A program made the translations under genes and the position numbers. DNA of 64,000 nt, from contig NZ_FMZS01000001.1 of assembly GCF_900101265.1 (NCBI RefSeq), forward strand, positions 974,468 to 1,038,467, read 5' to 3'. The stretch is from Massilia sp. PDC64. GTDB lineage: Bacteria > Pseudomonadota > Gammaproteobacteria > Burkholderiales > Burkholderiaceae_D. Shown here piece after piece: positions 1 through 9,303 of the stretch; position 1 is the stretch's first letter; every line of letters starts with the position of its first letter. The notes beneath the pieces are model-generated. The model was not told the DNA's origin, searched no databases, and was given only the letters and a program-made list of their open reading frames with translations.

Positions 1-221
1 ATCGTCGCATAGTCGGTGACGACCCGCGCGAACGCGATCTGGCGGCCGTCGAGGTAGCCGCCGAAGCACAGCGAATTCTCGATCGAGCGCTCGACCACGG
101 TACGCGAGATGCCCACGGCCCAGGTCGATTGCTCACTGAGGAAGCGGTAGATCATCGGAATATCGAGCCGCGTCCGGTCCGTGCTGACCTGGAAACTGGA
201 GTCGTTGGTGGTTGGAATCAT
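1..221 (-). CDS. GNAT family N-acetyltransferase, 3' part cut by window edge
   Basis: The N-terminal 73 residues of a leftward gene are visible; the rest lies outside the window. The start is the ATG at 221-219, followed by a protein beginning MIPTTNDSSFQVSTD. The stretch reading IPMIYRFLSEQSTWAVGIS, then SIENSLCFGGYLDG and RQIAFARVVTDYAT, matches the first strands of a GNAT fold (beta1 to beta3) as seen in small single-domain acetyltransferases that use acetyl-CoA. The acetyl-CoA binding R/Q-x-x-G-x-G/A loop would lie beyond the edge, so the substrate cannot be guessed. It runs in the same direction as the secreted protein gene at 316-936, 94 bases away. Confidence 0.75.
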   Translation of the reverse strand, partial: MIPTTNDSSFQVSTDRTRLDIPMIYRFLSEQSTWAVGISRTVVERSIENSLCFGGYLDGRQIAFARVVTDYAT

Positions 222-315
222 GGACACGCCAAACCGTCAATCTGGTAAAAAAACCAATTCTAGCCCCGTTCCGGCCTGCATGGACGTTTCCGCCAATCGT
301 GCGCGCATGAACCGT

Positions 316-936
316 TCAGCGCTTCGGCAGATAGCGTTCCGGCAGGCGCAGCGATGCGTCCTCGGCGCGCCACAACACGTTCACGATCCACCAGCGCTTG
401 CCGTCGTTGTACAGCTGGATACTGTTGATGCCGCGCTGGAACGGTTCCGCGTCCCCGCGCGCGTGCCGCGATTCGTACGTGCTGAACACGTGCACGATCT
501 GGCCGAACGTCTCCGTGCTGCGCGCCGCCTCGCGCTCGAAAAAACCCATCGTCGCGAAGGCTTTCGAATTCCGGGCGATATAGTCCTCGACCGTCATGGC
601 GCGCAACGCATATACGCCCTCCGGTCGCGCACCGACGGCCATCAGCCGGCCTTCCGGGGCGAACAGCGAGCGCATCCGGTCCCAGTCGCGCGGCTGGCCA
701 GCCGTGCCGGAGATGACGTCGTACAGCGCCGCGACGATGCCGTCGACGGTGGCGACGTCGGCCGGACGGGCGGCCGGGGTTGCGGCCGGGGTGGCGACAG
801 GCGGTGTGGACGGCGGTGCGGCCGGCGTGGTCGGCATGACCACCGGTGGGGCCGGCGGCACCTGCGCCGGCTGGGCCTGGGCCCCGCCCACGATCGTCAT
901 CGTCGCAATACAACCCATCCAATACCCAGCCTTCAT
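316..936 (-). CDS. Secreted NTF2-like (SnoaL-type) protein of unknown function
   Basis: A 206-residue protein. Residues 1-21 are a clear signal peptide ending in GGAQA, so it is probably periplasmic. A linker rich in Pro, Ala and Val follows (about 22-60). The remainder resembles an NTF2/SnoaL fold: a helical start ([15 protein letters not shown]), [19 protein letters not shown], a strand pair around [14 protein letters not shown], and a closing [13 protein letters not shown] strand. Such domains often bind small molecules or act as isomerases or hydrolases, but no catalytic residue can be named here. It is divergent from argH, with about 150 bases between. The start ATG is preceded by an AGGAG-type ribosome site. 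Confidence 0.75.
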   Translation of the reverse strand: MKAGYWMGCIATMTIVGGAQAQPAQVPPAPPVVMPTTPAAPPSTPPVATPAATPAARPADVATVDGIVAALYDVISGTAGQPRDWDRMRSLFAPEGRLMAVGARPEGVYALRAMTVEDYIARNSKAFATMGFFEREAARSTETFGQIVHVFSTYESRHARGDAEPFQRGINSIQLYNDGKRWWIVNVLWRAEDASLRLPERYLPKR

Positions 937-1045
937 GTCCGTCTCCTGTCGTTATGTTTATGTATTGCCAAGAACAGCGACATGATCGGACATTTGGGGA
1001 CGAATGTCACCGTGGCGCAATCGCCGGGCATACGTCTGCACAGTT

Positions 1046-1051
1046 TATAAT
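1046..1051 (+). promoter_or_regulatory. Possible -10 box of the argH promoter
   Basis: A perfect TATAAT lies 38 bases before the argH start codon in the divergent region between the NTF2-like gene and argH. No good -35 box is present at the usual 16-18 base distance, so this is only a candidate. Confidence 0.35.
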
Positions 1052-1088
1052 CAGGAATTCAAGAAAATCCCCGTCACCGCCTCCCATC

Positions 1089-2486
1089 ATGACTGATCAA
1101 TTTGCCAAAAAAGCGGAAGCCTGGTCTGCCCGCTTCTCCGAACCCGTCTCCGACCTCGTCAAGCGCTACACCGCCTCCGTGTTCTTCGACAAGCGCCTGG
1201 CCCTGTTCGACATCCAGGGTTCGCTCGCCCACGCCGAAATGCTGGCCGCCCAGGGCATCATCAGTGCCGAAGACCGCGCCGAGATCGAGCGCGGTATGGC
1301 CCAGATCCGCGGCGAGATCGAAGCCGGCCAGTTCGAGTGGCTGCTCGACCTGGAAGACGTGCACCTGAACATCGAAAAACGCCTGACGGAACTGGTCGGC
1401 GACGCCGGCAAGCGCCTGCACACGGGCCGTTCCCGCAACGACCAGGTGGCGACGGACATCCGCCTGTACATGCGCGCCGCCATCGACGACATCCTCGCCC
1501 TGCTGAAAAGCCTGCGCGGCGCCCTGACCGACCTGGCGGAACGCAACGCGGACACCATCATGCCGGGCTTCACGCACCTGCAGGTGGCGCAGCCGGTGAC
1601 CTTTGGCCACCACCTGCTGGCCTATGTGGAAATGTTCGGCCGCGACGCCGAGCGCATGGCCGACACGCGCCGCCGCGTGAACCGCCTGCCGCTGGGTGCC
1701 GCCGCCCTGGCGGGCACCACCTTCCCCATCGACCGCCTGCGCGTGGCCAGGACCCTCGGCTTCGAAGACGTCTGCCACAACTCGCTCGACGCTGTATCTG
1801 ATCGCGATTTCGCCATCGAGTTCACGGCAGCCGCATCGGTCTTGATGATGCACATCTCGCGCATGTCGGAAGAGCTGGTGACGTGGATGAGCCCGCGCAT
1901 CGGCTTCATCGACATCGCCGACCGCTTCTGCACCGGCTCGTCGATCATGCCGCAGAAAAAGAACCCGGACGTGCCGGAACTGGCGCGCGGCAAGACGGGC
2001 CGCGTCTACGGTCACCTGATGGGCCTCCTGACCCTGATGAAGGGCCAGCCGCTCGCATACAACAAGGACAATCAGGAAGACAAGGAACCGCTGTTCGACA
2101 CCGTCGACACCGTGCTGGACACCTTGCGCATCTTCACCGACATGGCTTCCGGCATCACGGTCAAACCCGAGAACATGCGCGCCGCCGCCCTGCAGGGTTA
2201 TGCGACGGCGACCGACCTGGCCGACTACCTCGTCAAGAAGGGCCTGCCGTTCCGCGACGCCCACGAAGCCGTGGCGCACGCCGTGCGCGCGTGCGACGAC
2301 GCCAAGTGCGACCTGTCGGAAATGTCGCTGGAGCGCCTGCGCGAGTTCTCGCCGCTGATCGAGCAGGACGTGTTCGCCGTGCTGACGCTGGAAGGCTCCG
2401 TCGCGGCGCGCGACCACGTGGGCGGCACCGCGCCGAACCAGGTGCGCGCGGCCATTGCACGCGTGCGGGCACAATTAGCGGAATAA
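1089..2486 (+). CDS. argH: Argininosuccinate lyase
   Basis: A 465-residue protein of the fumarase/aspartase superfamily that splits argininosuccinate into arginine and fumarate, the last step of arginine biosynthesis, as a cytoplasmic homotetramer. The family signature [12 protein letters not shown] is at about 282-293, carrying the catalytic serine in the flexible loop. The substrate motif TGRSRNDQ is near 111-118, and [16 protein letters not shown] holds the conserved His region near 155-170. Length agrees with the family (about 460). The open frame extends upstream to 846, but ATG 1089 starts the conserved N-terminus [12 protein letters not shown]. No other arginine gene is adjacent; the small KTSC gene follows after 35 bases. 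Confidence 0.97.
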   Translation: MTDQFAKKAEAWSARFSEPVSDLVKRYTASVFFDKRLALFDIQGSLAHAEMLAAQGIISAEDRAEIERGMAQIRGEIEAGQFEWLLDLEDVHLNIEKRLTELVGDAGKRLHTGRSRNDQVATDIRLYMRAAIDDILALLKSLRGALTDLAERNADTIMPGFTHLQVAQPVTFGHHLLAYVEMFGRDAERMADTRRRVNRLPLGAAALAGTTFPIDRLRVARTLGFEDVCHNSLDAVSDRDFAIEFTAAASVLMMHISRMSEELVTWMSPRIGFIDIADRFCTGSSIMPQKKNPDVPELARGKTGRVYGHLMGLLTLMKGQPLAYNKDNQEDKEPLFDTVDTVLDTLRIFTDMASGITVKPENMRAAALQGYATATDLADYLVKKGLPFRDAHEAVAHAVRACDDAKCDLSEMSLERLREFSPLIEQDVFAVLTLEGSVAARDHVGGTAPNQVRAAIARVRAQLAE

Positions 2487-2496
2487 GGACGCCGAA

Positions 2497-2521
2497 GGGT
2501 GTCCGCCCACGGAGGACACCC
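2497..2521 (+). promoter_or_regulatory. Hairpin covering the ribosome-binding site of the KTSC gene
   Basis: Arms GGGTGTCC (2497-2504) and GGACACCC (2514-2521) are fully complementary with a 9-base loop. The 3' arm and the end of the loop contain GGAGG (2511-2515), the only ribosome site before the ATG at 2522. The stem therefore ends directly at the start codon. No T-run follows, so it is not an ordinary terminator. Confidence 0.6.
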
Positions 2522-2761
2522 ATGCAACGCTACGGCAACCAGAGTCGTGAATCCGGCGTCGTCGCCTACGACATCGACGCCGGCCAGATCATCGTCCAGT
2601 TCAGGAACGGCGACCGCTATCTCTACACGGAAGACAGCGCCGGCGCCGCCAACATCGCCAGGATGCAGGAACTGGCCAAGGCCGGCCGGGGGCTGTCGAG
2701 CTTCATCAGCCAGCACGTCCACGACCGCTACGCCCGCAAGATCAACTCACGCCGACTGTAA
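2522..2761 (+). CDS. Small KTSC-domain protein
   Basis: A 79-residue protein. The pattern SGVVAYDIDAGQIIVQF, then NGDRYLYTEDSAG and later KAGRGLSSFISQHV, fits the KTSC domain: a short beta-sheet unit found alone or fused to lysyl-tRNA-synthetase-like and other proteins, whose role is unknown. No signal peptide or membrane helix is seen, so it is likely cytoplasmic. The start ATG 2522 is favoured by GGAGG just before it, although that site is buried in a hairpin. It lies between argH (35 bases upstream) and a HAD phosphatase gene (16 bases downstream), so the three may share a transcript. Its link to arginine synthesis is not clear. Confidence 0.7.
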   Translation: MQRYGNQSRESGVVAYDIDAGQIIVQFRNGDRYLYTEDSAGAANIARMQELAKAGRGLSSFISQHVHDRYARKINSRRL

Positions 2762-2777
2762 CCCACAAGAAAGATCC

Positions 2778-3449
2778 ATGACCGCAACCCCAGCCCTGCC
2801 CCAACGCGACTTCGCCGCCTTCCTGTTCGACATGGACGGCACCATCCTCACTTCCATCAAGGCCGCCGAGCGGGTCTGGGGCGACTGGGCCGCCAGCCAC
2901 GGGCTCGACGTGGCCGCCTTCCTGCCCACCATCCACGGCAAGCGCACCGAGGAAACCATCCGCGCGCTGGAACTGCCCGGCGTCGACCCCGTGGCGGAAG
3001 CGGCATTCATCACGCGCGCTGAGATCGAGGACGTGGCCGGCATCGAAGCCATCGAAGGCGCCGCCGCCTTCATCGCCAGCCTGCCGGCCGGGCGCTGGGC
3101 CATCGTCACGTCCGCACCGCGGGCGCTGGCCGAAGCGCGCATCGCCGCGGCCGGCCTGCCGCTGCCGTCCGTGCTGGTGGCGGCCGAGGACGTCGAACGG
3201 GGCAAGCCCGCGCCCGATCCGTTCCTGCTGGGCGCGCGCAAGCTGGGCGTGAAGCCGGAAGACTGCCTCGTGTTCGAAGACACGCTGGCCGGCCTCCGTT
3301 CGGCTGCGGCGGCCGGCATGGCCAGCATCGTCGTGACGGTCACGCACACGCATCCGCTCGACACCGACGTCACCGCAGTCCTTGACTATGCGGATCTGCG
3401 CGCCGTGACGACGGCCGACGGCCTGCTGCGCGTGCAGCGCCGGGCGTGA
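2778..3449 (+). CDS. HAD-superfamily hydrolase (subfamily IA phosphatase)
   Basis: A 223-residue cytoplasmic phosphatase-like protein. HAD motif I is DMDGT at 18-22, with Asp18 as the expected phosphoryl acceptor and Asp20 as the acid/base. Motif II is VTSA near 113-116, motif III is the Lys in GKPAPDPF near 146, and motif IV is FEDTLAGLRSA near 166-176. The helical cap between motifs I and II is of the C1 type, as in small sugar-phosphate, glycerol-phosphate or phosphoglycolate phosphatases. The substrate cannot be told from the sequence. The start at ATG 2778 gives a normal family N-terminus and follows an AAGAAAG ribosome site. It is convergent with the cupin gene. Confidence 0.85.
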   Translation: MTATPALPQRDFAAFLFDMDGTILTSIKAAERVWGDWAASHGLDVAAFLPTIHGKRTEETIRALELPGVDPVAEAAFITRAEIEDVAGIEAIEGAAAFIASLPAGRWAIVTSAPRALAEARIAAAGLPLPSVLVAAEDVERGKPAPDPFLLGARKLGVKPEDCLVFEDTLAGLRSAAAAGMASIVVTVTHTHPLDTDVTAVLDYADLRAVTTADGLLRVQRRA

Positions 3450-3465
3450 CCGCTCGACAAGTCCG

Positions 3466-4059
3466 CTAGCGGCGGGGTTCGTCCGGCGCCACGCCGGCCT
3501 GCTCCCCATGGTCGGCGCGGAACACGCGCGGCTCCAGCGTCTTTTCGTCCGTTTCGAGGGAAGCGGCTTTCGCAGCCGGCATGGACGATGTGCGCGTATC
3601 CCGCTTGGGATACGGCGTGCCGTCGCGGTGGGAATAGGTGCCGGTCTTGCCGTCGTACACGAGGTCGATGTCCGGATACTCGGCCCGGTCCTCGGAAATG
3701 CGCGAGCCCACGCACAGGAACAACGCATTGCCCCAGCCCCGGTTGATGAGTTGATGGCCGTTCGGCCGCCCGGCCGGGAAGGCCGCGCAATCGCCCGCGC
3801 GCATCAACGTCTCGCCTTCGTCCGTGACGAGCGTCAGCTCGCCGGACACCACCATCACGAATTCGTCCTCGTGGCTGTGCCAGTGGCGCTGCGACGAGGC
3901 GGCGCCGGGCAGCAGCTCGACGAGGTTGACGCCGAACTGCGTCAGGCCGCCGGCATCGCCCAGCGCCTGCTTGCTGCGGCCGTTGACGGCTTCGGCAAAG
4001 GGATCGGGATACCCGGTACCGGTCAGCACGGGAATACTGCTCAGGTCTAGCCGCGACAT
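3466..4059 (-). CDS. Cupin-domain protein at the end of the paa gene run
   Basis: A 197-residue protein with one cupin barrel. The first metal-binding motif is HWHSHEDEFVMVVSGE, with His59, His61, His63 and Glu66 as candidate ligands. The second motif includes GRPNGHQLIN with His102. Residues after about 130 form a polar tail with a YDGKTGTYSHRDG stretch, as in many single-domain cupins annotated only as cupin proteins. It starts 44 bases after the stop of paaZ on the same strand, so it may be the last gene of the phenylacetate operon, but no known step of the pathway needs a cupin. It could equally be independent. Confidence 0.8.
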   Translation of the reverse strand: MSRLDLSSIPVLTGTGYPDPFAEAVNGRSKQALGDAGGLTQFGVNLVELLPGAASSQRHWHSHEDEFVMVVSGELTLVTDEGETLMRAGDCAAFPAGRPNGHQLINRGWGNALFLCVGSRISEDRAEYPDIDLVYDGKTGTYSHRDGTPYPKRDTRTSSMPAAKAASLETDEKTLEPRVFRADHGEQAGVAPDEPRR

Positions 4060-4103
4060 GGATCACACTCCTTATCAGGTTCACGCGCGGCTTCGGCCCT
4101 TCC

Positions 4104-6155
4104 TCAGCCGCGTTTTTGCACCAGCGTCAGGATATCGTAACTTGCGACAAGTTCGTCGTTCTGATTCGTCACCTGCACGTCCCACGCCACCACACCCTGT
4201 CGTCGTCCCTGGTCGTCCGTGCGGTTGCGGTCGACCTTGCGCTTGCACGTGAGGCGGGCGCGAATCGTGTCGCCGATCGCCACCGGCGCCACGAAACGCA
4301 GGTTGTCGAGACCATAGTTCGCCAGCACGGGACCGGGCGCCGGCGACACGAACAGACCCGCCGCCGCCGACAGCACGAAGTAGCCGTGCGCGATGCGCTT
4401 GCCGAACTGCGTGTCCTTCGCCGCGATCTCGTCGAAGTGCATGTAGAAATAATCGCCCGAGACGCCGCCGAAATTGACGATGTCCGCCTCGCTGACGGTA
4501 CGGCGGTGCGTCAGCAGCGAGTGGCCGATCTCCAGGTCTTCGAAGTAGCGGCGGAACGGGTGCACCTCCGATTCCTTGACGGCCGCACCGCGCACGTATT
4601 CTCCCGTGACGGCTGCCAGCATCGTCGGCGAACCTTGCACCGCCGCCCGCTGCAGGAAGTGTTTGACCGCGCGGATACCGCCGAGTTCCTCGCCACCGCC
4701 GGCACGCCCCGGACCGCCGTGCTTGAGCATCGGCAGCGGCGAACCGTGTCCCGTGGAGTCCACGGCCGCCACGCGGTCGAGGATGTGCACGCGGCCATGC
4801 GACGCGGCCGCCACGGGCACCGCATGCGCGGCGATGGCCGGGTCCTTCGTCACCAAGGTCGTCACGAGACTGCCCTTGCCGCGCGCGGCCAATGCCAGCG
4901 CTTCGTCGATGTCGCGATAGGTCATCATCGTGCTGACGGGGCCGAATGCCTCGATGTCGTGGACCGCATCATTGACCATCGCGTTGCGGCACAGGAGCAA
5001 CGTCGGCGCGAAGAACGCGCCGGCCGCGCAGCCGTCGCCGACCGGATTGAAGCCGTCGCGGGCGCTGAACAGCACCTCGTTGCCGCGCGCGAGCATCTCC
5101 ACGCGTTCGCTGACGTCGCGTTGCTGGTCCAGCGACGCCAGTGCGCCCATGCGCACGCCCTCCACTTTCGGATTGCCGACGACGATCTTCGCGAGACGCG
5201 CGCGCAGGCGCTCGCCGACGACGTCCGCCAGGTGTTCGGGCACGATCACGCGGCGGATCGCGGTGCACTTCTGGCCCGCCTTGCCCGTCATCTCGCGCGC
5301 CACTTCCTTGACGAACAGGTCCAGTTCCTCGTCGTCCGGCGTGACGTCCGGCGCGAGCATGGCGGCGTTCAGCGAATCCGCCTCCGCCGTGAACGGCACG
5401 GATTCGCGGATCAGGTTCGCGTTGCCGCGCAACTTCGCGGCCGTGTCGGCGGACCCCGTGAACGTGACGGCATCGAAGCCGTTCAGGCGGTCCAGCAGGT
5501 CGCCCGTCGAGCCGATGACGAGTTGCAGGCAGCCTTCCGGCAGCAGTTCCGACTCCATCATCATTTTCACCAGCGCATGCGTGAGATAGCTCGTCGCGGT
5601 GGCTGGCTTGGCGATGCAGGGCATCGCGGCCAGGAAGCTCGGCGCGAATTTTTCCAGCAGCCCCCAGATCGGGAAGTTGAACGCGTTGATGTGCACGGCG
5701 ACGCCGCCGCGCGGCACGAGGATGTGCGTGCCCGCGAAGCCGCCCCGCTTGCCGAGCGCCATGGCCGGACCCTCGTGCAGCACGTTCGACGACGGCAGTT
5801 CGCGCCCGCCGATGCTGGCGTACGCGAACAGCGTGCCGATGCCGCCCTCGACGTCGACCCAGCTGTCCGGCCGTGTGGCGCCCGTCAGGTGCGAGATCTC
5901 GTACAGCTCTTCCTTCCGTTCCATCAGGTACGTCGCCAGGGCCTTCAGGCGCTGGGCGCGCTTCTGGAAGTCCATCTGCATCAGCGCCTGTACGCCTGTC
6001 TTGCGGGCATACGCGACGGCTTCGCCGAAGTCGATCCGGTCGGCGTGCGTGTGGTAGATCAGCTGGTTGTCCAGGGCGCTGTGCAGCGGCTGGTGCGCCT
6101 GGCTGCCGAGCCAGCGGCCGGCGATCAGGCTTTGCAGGGTGGTTGGGGTGTGCAT
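4104..6155 (-). CDS. paaZ: Bifunctional oxepin-CoA hydrolase / 3-oxo-5,6-dehydrosuberyl-CoA semialdehyde dehydrogenase
   Basis: A 683-residue fusion, the same size as the E. coli enzyme. The MaoC-type hydratase domain (about 540-683, with GGVSGDYFYMHFDE carrying the catalytic Asp) opens the oxepin-CoA ring. The aldehyde dehydrogenase domain (about 1-525) oxidises the resulting semialdehyde with NADP. In it FTAEADSLN holds the general-base Glu and AGQKCTAIRR holds the catalytic Cys near 295. Both active sites look intact, so the toxic aldehyde should be channelled inside one protein. It follows paaY after 10 bases and closes the core pathway set. Confidence 0.95.
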   Translation of the reverse strand: MHTPTTLQSLIAGRWLGSQAHQPLHSALDNQLIYHTHADRIDFGEAVAYARKTGVQALMQMDFQKRAQRLKALATYLMERKEELYEISHLTGATRPDSWVDVEGGIGTLFAYASIGGRELPSSNVLHEGPAMALGKRGGFAGTHILVPRGGVAVHINAFNFPIWGLLEKFAPSFLAAMPCIAKPATATSYLTHALVKMMMESELLPEGCLQLVIGSTGDLLDRLNGFDAVTFTGSADTAAKLRGNANLIRESVPFTAEADSLNAAMLAPDVTPDDEELDLFVKEVAREMTGKAGQKCTAIRRVIVPEHLADVVGERLRARLAKIVVGNPKVEGVRMGALASLDQQRDVSERVEMLARGNEVLFSARDGFNPVGDGCAAGAFFAPTLLLCRNAMVNDAVHDIEAFGPVSTMMTYRDIDEALALAARGKGSLVTTLVTKDPAIAAHAVPVAAASHGRVHILDRVAAVDSTGHGSPLPMLKHGGPGRAGGGEELGGIRAVKHFLQRAAVQGSPTMLAAVTGEYVRGAAVKESEVHPFRRYFEDLEIGHSLLTHRRTVSEADIVNFGGVSGDYFYMHFDEIAAKDTQFGKRIAHGYFVLSAAAGLFVSPAPGPVLANYGLDNLRFVAPVAIGDTIRARLTCKRKVDRNRTDDQGRRQGVVAWDVQVTNQNDELVASYDILTLVQKRG

Positions 6156-6165
6156 CGTCGTCTCC

Positions 6166-6759
6166 TTATCGTTTTGGCTTGTGCGGCTCGTCGAACACGA
6201 TGCGCGGCCGGCCCGGTTCCGCCTCCGTGTACGCCTCGACCTCGCGCATCGTCTTCATCGACCTGACGTTCAGGTCGTGGTACTGCCGCGTCCCATAACT
6301 CTTCCACGCGATCTCCTCGTCCGACACGGCACGCACGATCTTCGCCGGCGCACCCAGCACGAGGCTGCGCGGCGGAATCACCATGCCCGCCTTCACGAAC
6401 GCCGCGGCGCCCACGATGGATTCCGCGCCGACGACCGCCTTGTCCATCACGACCGCATTCATCCCGACCATCGCATTGCGTCCCACGCGGCAGCCGTGCA
6501 GCACGGCCCCGTGGCCGATGTGGCCGTCCACCTCGACAACCGTGTCGTCTTCCGGAAAACCATGCATCACGCACGTGTCCTGCACGTTGGCCCCCTCTTC
6601 CAGGATCAGCCGGCCGAAGTCGCCCCGCAGCGATGCGAGCGGCCCGATGTAGCAGCGCGGGCCGACGATCACGTCGCCGATCAGCACCGCCGTCGGGTGC
6701 ACGTACGCCGTCGGGTGCACGACGGGACGCAGGCCGTCGATTTCATAGACCTTGACCAT
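6166..6759 (-). CDS. paaY: Phenylacetate pathway thioesterase PaaY (left-handed beta-helix)
   Basis: A 197-residue hexapeptide-repeat protein resembling gamma-carbonic anhydrases. The N-terminal [24 protein letters not shown] and the later [10 protein letters not shown] and [13 protein letters not shown] show the left-handed beta-helix coils. PaaY is known as a thioesterase that removes dead-end CoA adducts of the pathway. A 16-base exact direct repeat (6688-6703 and 6706-6721, period 18) encodes the doubled VHPTA. The start is taken at ATG 6759 ([12 protein letters not shown]), one base from the paaJ stop, rather than the in-frame start at 6804 inside paaJ. It is followed by paaZ. Confidence 0.92.
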   Translation of the reverse strand: MVKVYEIDGLRPVVHPTAYVHPTAVLIGDVIVGPRCYIGPLASLRGDFGRLILEEGANVQDTCVMHGFPEDDTVVEVDGHIGHGAVLHGCRVGRNAMVGMNAVVMDKAVVGAESIVGAAAFVKAGMVIPPRSLVLGAPAKIVRAVSDEEIAWKSYGTRQYHDLNVRSMKTMREVEAYTEAEPGRPRIVFDEPHKPKR

Positions 6760-6760
6760 C

Positions 6761-7966
6761 TCAGACCCGTTCCAGAATGAGAGCGATGCCTTGACCCACG
6801 CCAATGCACATCGTGCACAGCGCGTAGCGACCGCCCGTGCGGTGCAGCTGGTTGACGGCCGCCGTCACGAGGCGCGCCCCCGATGCGCCCAGCGGGTGGC
6901 CGATGGCGATGGCGCCGCCGTTCGGGTTCACGTGCGCGGCGTCGTCCGGCAGGCCCAGGTCGCGCAGCACGGCGAGGCCCTGGGACGCGAATGCTTCGTT
7001 CAATTCGATCACGTCCATCTGGCCGATGGACAGTCCCGTCATCGCCAGCAGTTTCTTCGTCGCGGGTGCCGGGCCGAAGCCCATGATGCGCGGCTCCAGG
7101 CCCACCGTCGTCATGCCGACGATGCGGGCGCGCGGCGTCAGGCCGTATTTGTCGACCGCCCCGCCGGAGGCGACCAGCACGGCGCAGGCGCCGTCGTTGA
7201 CGCCGGAGGCGTTGCCCGCCGTGACCGTACCGTCCGGTGTCACGACGCCTTTCAGCCGGGCCAGCGATTCCAGGGTCGTGTCGGGGCGCGGATGCTCGTC
7301 GGTGTCGAACACGCGCGCATTACCTTTCTTATCGTGCAGCGTGACCGGCACGATCTCGTCTTTAAAAACGCCTGCCGCCTGCGCCGCCGCCCAGCGCTGC
7401 TGGCTGCGCAGCGCGAACGCATCCTGGTCGCCGCGTGCGATGCCGAACTCGCACGCCACGTTCTCGGCCGTCTCCGGCATCGAGTCGATGCCGTATTGCG
7501 TCTTCATCTTCGGGTTCACGAAGCGCCAGCCGATCGTCGTGTCCTCGATCTTCGCCGTGCGCGAGAACGCGCTGTCGGCCTTGGCCATCACGAACGGCGC
7601 GCGCGTCATGCTTTCCACGCCGCCGGCGACGATCAGGTTCGCCTCGCCGGCACGGATGGCACGCGCGGCGCTGCCGACGGCATCCAGGCTGGAGCCGCAC
7701 AGCCGGTTGATCGTGGAGCCCGGCACTGAAGGCGGCAGGCCGGCCAGCAGCGCGGCCATCCGGGCCACGTTGCGGTTGTCTTCGCCGGCCTGGTTGGCGC
7801 AGCCGTACAGCACGTCGTCGACCTGCGCCCAGTCGATGCCGGGATTGCGGGCGATGAGCGCGGCGATGGGCAGCGCGGCGAGGTCGTCCGCGCGAACACT
7901 CGCCAGGGCGCCGCCGAAGCGGCCGAACGGGGTGCGGATGGCGTCGACGATGAATGCATCGGTCAT
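6761..7966 (-). CDS. paaJ: 3-oxoadipyl-CoA / 3-oxo-5,6-dehydrosuberyl-CoA thiolase
   Basis: A 401-residue thiolase, the normal length for PaaJ/PcaF. Cys90 in [11 protein letters not shown] is the acyl-accepting nucleophile. The C-terminal catalytic elements are [21 protein letters not shown] (His near 357) and [10 protein letters not shown] (Cys near 387). In the phenylacetate pathway it cleaves 3-oxo-5,6-dehydrosuberyl-CoA and later 3-oxoadipyl-CoA to succinyl-CoA and acetyl-CoA. The N-terminus [19 protein letters not shown] is typical. It lies 10 bases after paaK. By sequence alone it cannot be separated from PcaF of the beta-ketoadipate pathway; the operon context decides for paaJ. Confidence 0.94.
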   Translation of the reverse strand: MTDAFIVDAIRTPFGRFGGALASVRADDLAALPIAALIARNPGIDWAQVDDVLYGCANQAGEDNRNVARMAALLAGLPPSVPGSTINRLCGSSLDAVGSAARAIRAGEANLIVAGGVESMTRAPFVMAKADSAFSRTAKIEDTTIGWRFVNPKMKTQYGIDSMPETAENVACEFGIARGDQDAFALRSQQRWAAAQAAGVFKDEIVPVTLHDKKGNARVFDTDEHPRPDTTLESLARLKGVVTPDGTVTAGNASGVNDGACAVLVASGGAVDKYGLTPRARIVGMTTVGLEPRIMGFGPAPATKKLLAMTGLSIGQMDVIELNEAFASQGLAVLRDLGLPDDAAHVNPNGGAIAIGHPLGASGARLVTAAVNQLHRTGGRYALCTMCIGVGQGIALILERV

Positions 7967-7976
7967 GAAAGTCTCC

Positions 7977-9287
7977 TTAAGTATTCCGGGGGCGTTTGTC
8001 GACGACGCGGCGCGCCTTGCCCGTCAGCGAGCGCTCGATGCCTTGCGGGGGCAGCAGGGTCACGGTCGTCGTCACGCCGATATAGGTCTTGATGCGGTGC
8101 TGCAGGTCGCGGGCCAGCGTGTCCACGCTGTCCTCCGCGCCTTCGCGCAGTTCGCAATGGACGGCCAGCGCATCGAGGTGGCCGTCGCGCGTGACGACGA
8201 GCTGGTAGTGCGGTGCCAGCGCCGGCATCTGCAGGATCAGTTCCTCGACCTGGCTGGGGAACACGTTCACGCCCCGGATGATCAGCATGTCGTCCGAACG
8301 GCCGTTGATGCGGCCCATGCGGCGCATGGAGCGTGCCGTCGGCGGCAACAGTTTCGTGAGGTCGCGCGTGCGGTAGCGGATGATCGGCAGCGCTTCCTTC
8401 GTCAGCGACGTGAAGACCAGTTCGCCCTCCTCCCCGTCCGGTAGCACCTCGCCCGTGTCCGGGTCGATGATCTCGGGATAAAAATGGTCTTCCCAGATCA
8501 CGGGACCGTCCTTGGCTTCGATGCATTCGCTGGCGACGCCGGGCCCCATCACTTCGGACAGGCCGTAGATGTCGACCGCGTCGATGCCCGCGCGCTCCTC
8601 GATCTCGCGGCGCATCGCATCCGTCCACGGCTCGGCGCCGAAGATGCCGACCTTCAGCGAGGACGCGGCCGGGTCGAGACCCTGGCGCCTGAATTCCTCG
8701 ACGATGTTCAACATGTACGACGGCGTCACCATGATGATCGACGGTTTAAAATCCTGGATCAGCTGGACCTGTTTTTCCGTCTGCCCGCCCGACATCGGCA
8801 CGACGGTGCAGCCCAGCCGCTCGGCGCCGTAGTGGGCACCGAGGCCGCCCGTGAACAGGCCGTAGCCGTAGGCGATGTGCACCATGTCGCCGGGCCGCCC
8901 GCCGGCCGCGCGGATCGAGCGGGCGACCACGTTCGCCCACGTGTCGATGTCGCGCTGCGTATAGCCGACGACGGTCGGCTTGCCCGTCGTGCCGGACGAC
9001 GCGTGCACGCGCACGACCTGCTCGCGCGGCACGGCGAAGAGGCCGAACGGGTAGTTGTCGCGCAGCGTCTTCTTTTCCGTGAACGGGAATTTCGCCAGGT
9101 CGGCCAGCGTTTTCAGATCGTCCGGATGCACGCCCGCTTCATCGAACGCGCGGCGGTAGTGCGGCACGTTGTCGTACGCGTGCTTCAGGCTCCACTTCAG
9201 CCGTTCCAGTTGCAGGGCCTGCAATTCGTCGCGGCTGGCGCGCTCGATCGGATCGAGCTCGCCCGGTTGAGGGATGCGTTGGACCAT
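7977..9287 (-). CDS. paaK: Phenylacetate-CoA ligase
   Basis: A 436-residue adenylate-forming enzyme that activates phenylacetate with ATP and CoA, the entry step of the pathway. The ATP loop SSGTTGKPTVVGYT is at about 97-110. YGLSEVMGPG near 236-245 is the A5 region, and the C-terminal part carries RDLTKLLPP and the conserved lysine region near the end (SLTGKARRVV). The start is ATG 9287 (MVQRIPQPGELDPIE). An in-frame start at 9371 would run back into paaI. It is preceded by paaI with a 16-base gap that carries a GGAG ribosome site. Confidence 0.95.
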   Translation of the reverse strand: MVQRIPQPGELDPIERASRDELQALQLERLKWSLKHAYDNVPHYRRAFDEAGVHPDDLKTLADLAKFPFTEKKTLRDNYPFGLFAVPREQVVRVHASSGTTGKPTVVGYTQRDIDTWANVVARSIRAAGGRPGDMVHIAYGYGLFTGGLGAHYGAERLGCTVVPMSGGQTEKQVQLIQDFKPSIIMVTPSYMLNIVEEFRRQGLDPAASSLKVGIFGAEPWTDAMRREIEERAGIDAVDIYGLSEVMGPGVASECIEAKDGPVIWEDHFYPEIIDPDTGEVLPDGEEGELVFTSLTKEALPIIRYRTRDLTKLLPPTARSMRRMGRINGRSDDMLIIRGVNVFPSQVEELILQMPALAPHYQLVVTRDGHLDALAVHCELREGAEDSVDTLARDLQHRIKTYIGVTTTVTLLPPQGIERSLTGKARRVVDKRPRNT

Positions 9288-9303
9288 CGTTGTCTCCTTG
9301 GTT

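Noticed and set aside
846..1088. An 81-codon upstream extension of argH
   Set aside because: It runs through the divergent promoter region and into the NTF2-like gene. The conserved N-terminus starts at 1089.
1074..2474. A frame of about 466 codons opposite argH
   Set aside because: Antisense shadow of argH with biased composition (Gln, His, Arg).
4116..6266. A frame of about 716 codons opposite paaZ
   Set aside because: Antisense shadow of paaZ. The product is very Arg/His-rich and has no domain pattern or ribosome site.
6688..6721. A 16-base tandem direct repeat, possible regulatory iteron
   Set aside because: It lies within paaY and simply encodes the repeated VHPTA turns of the hexapeptide-repeat fold.
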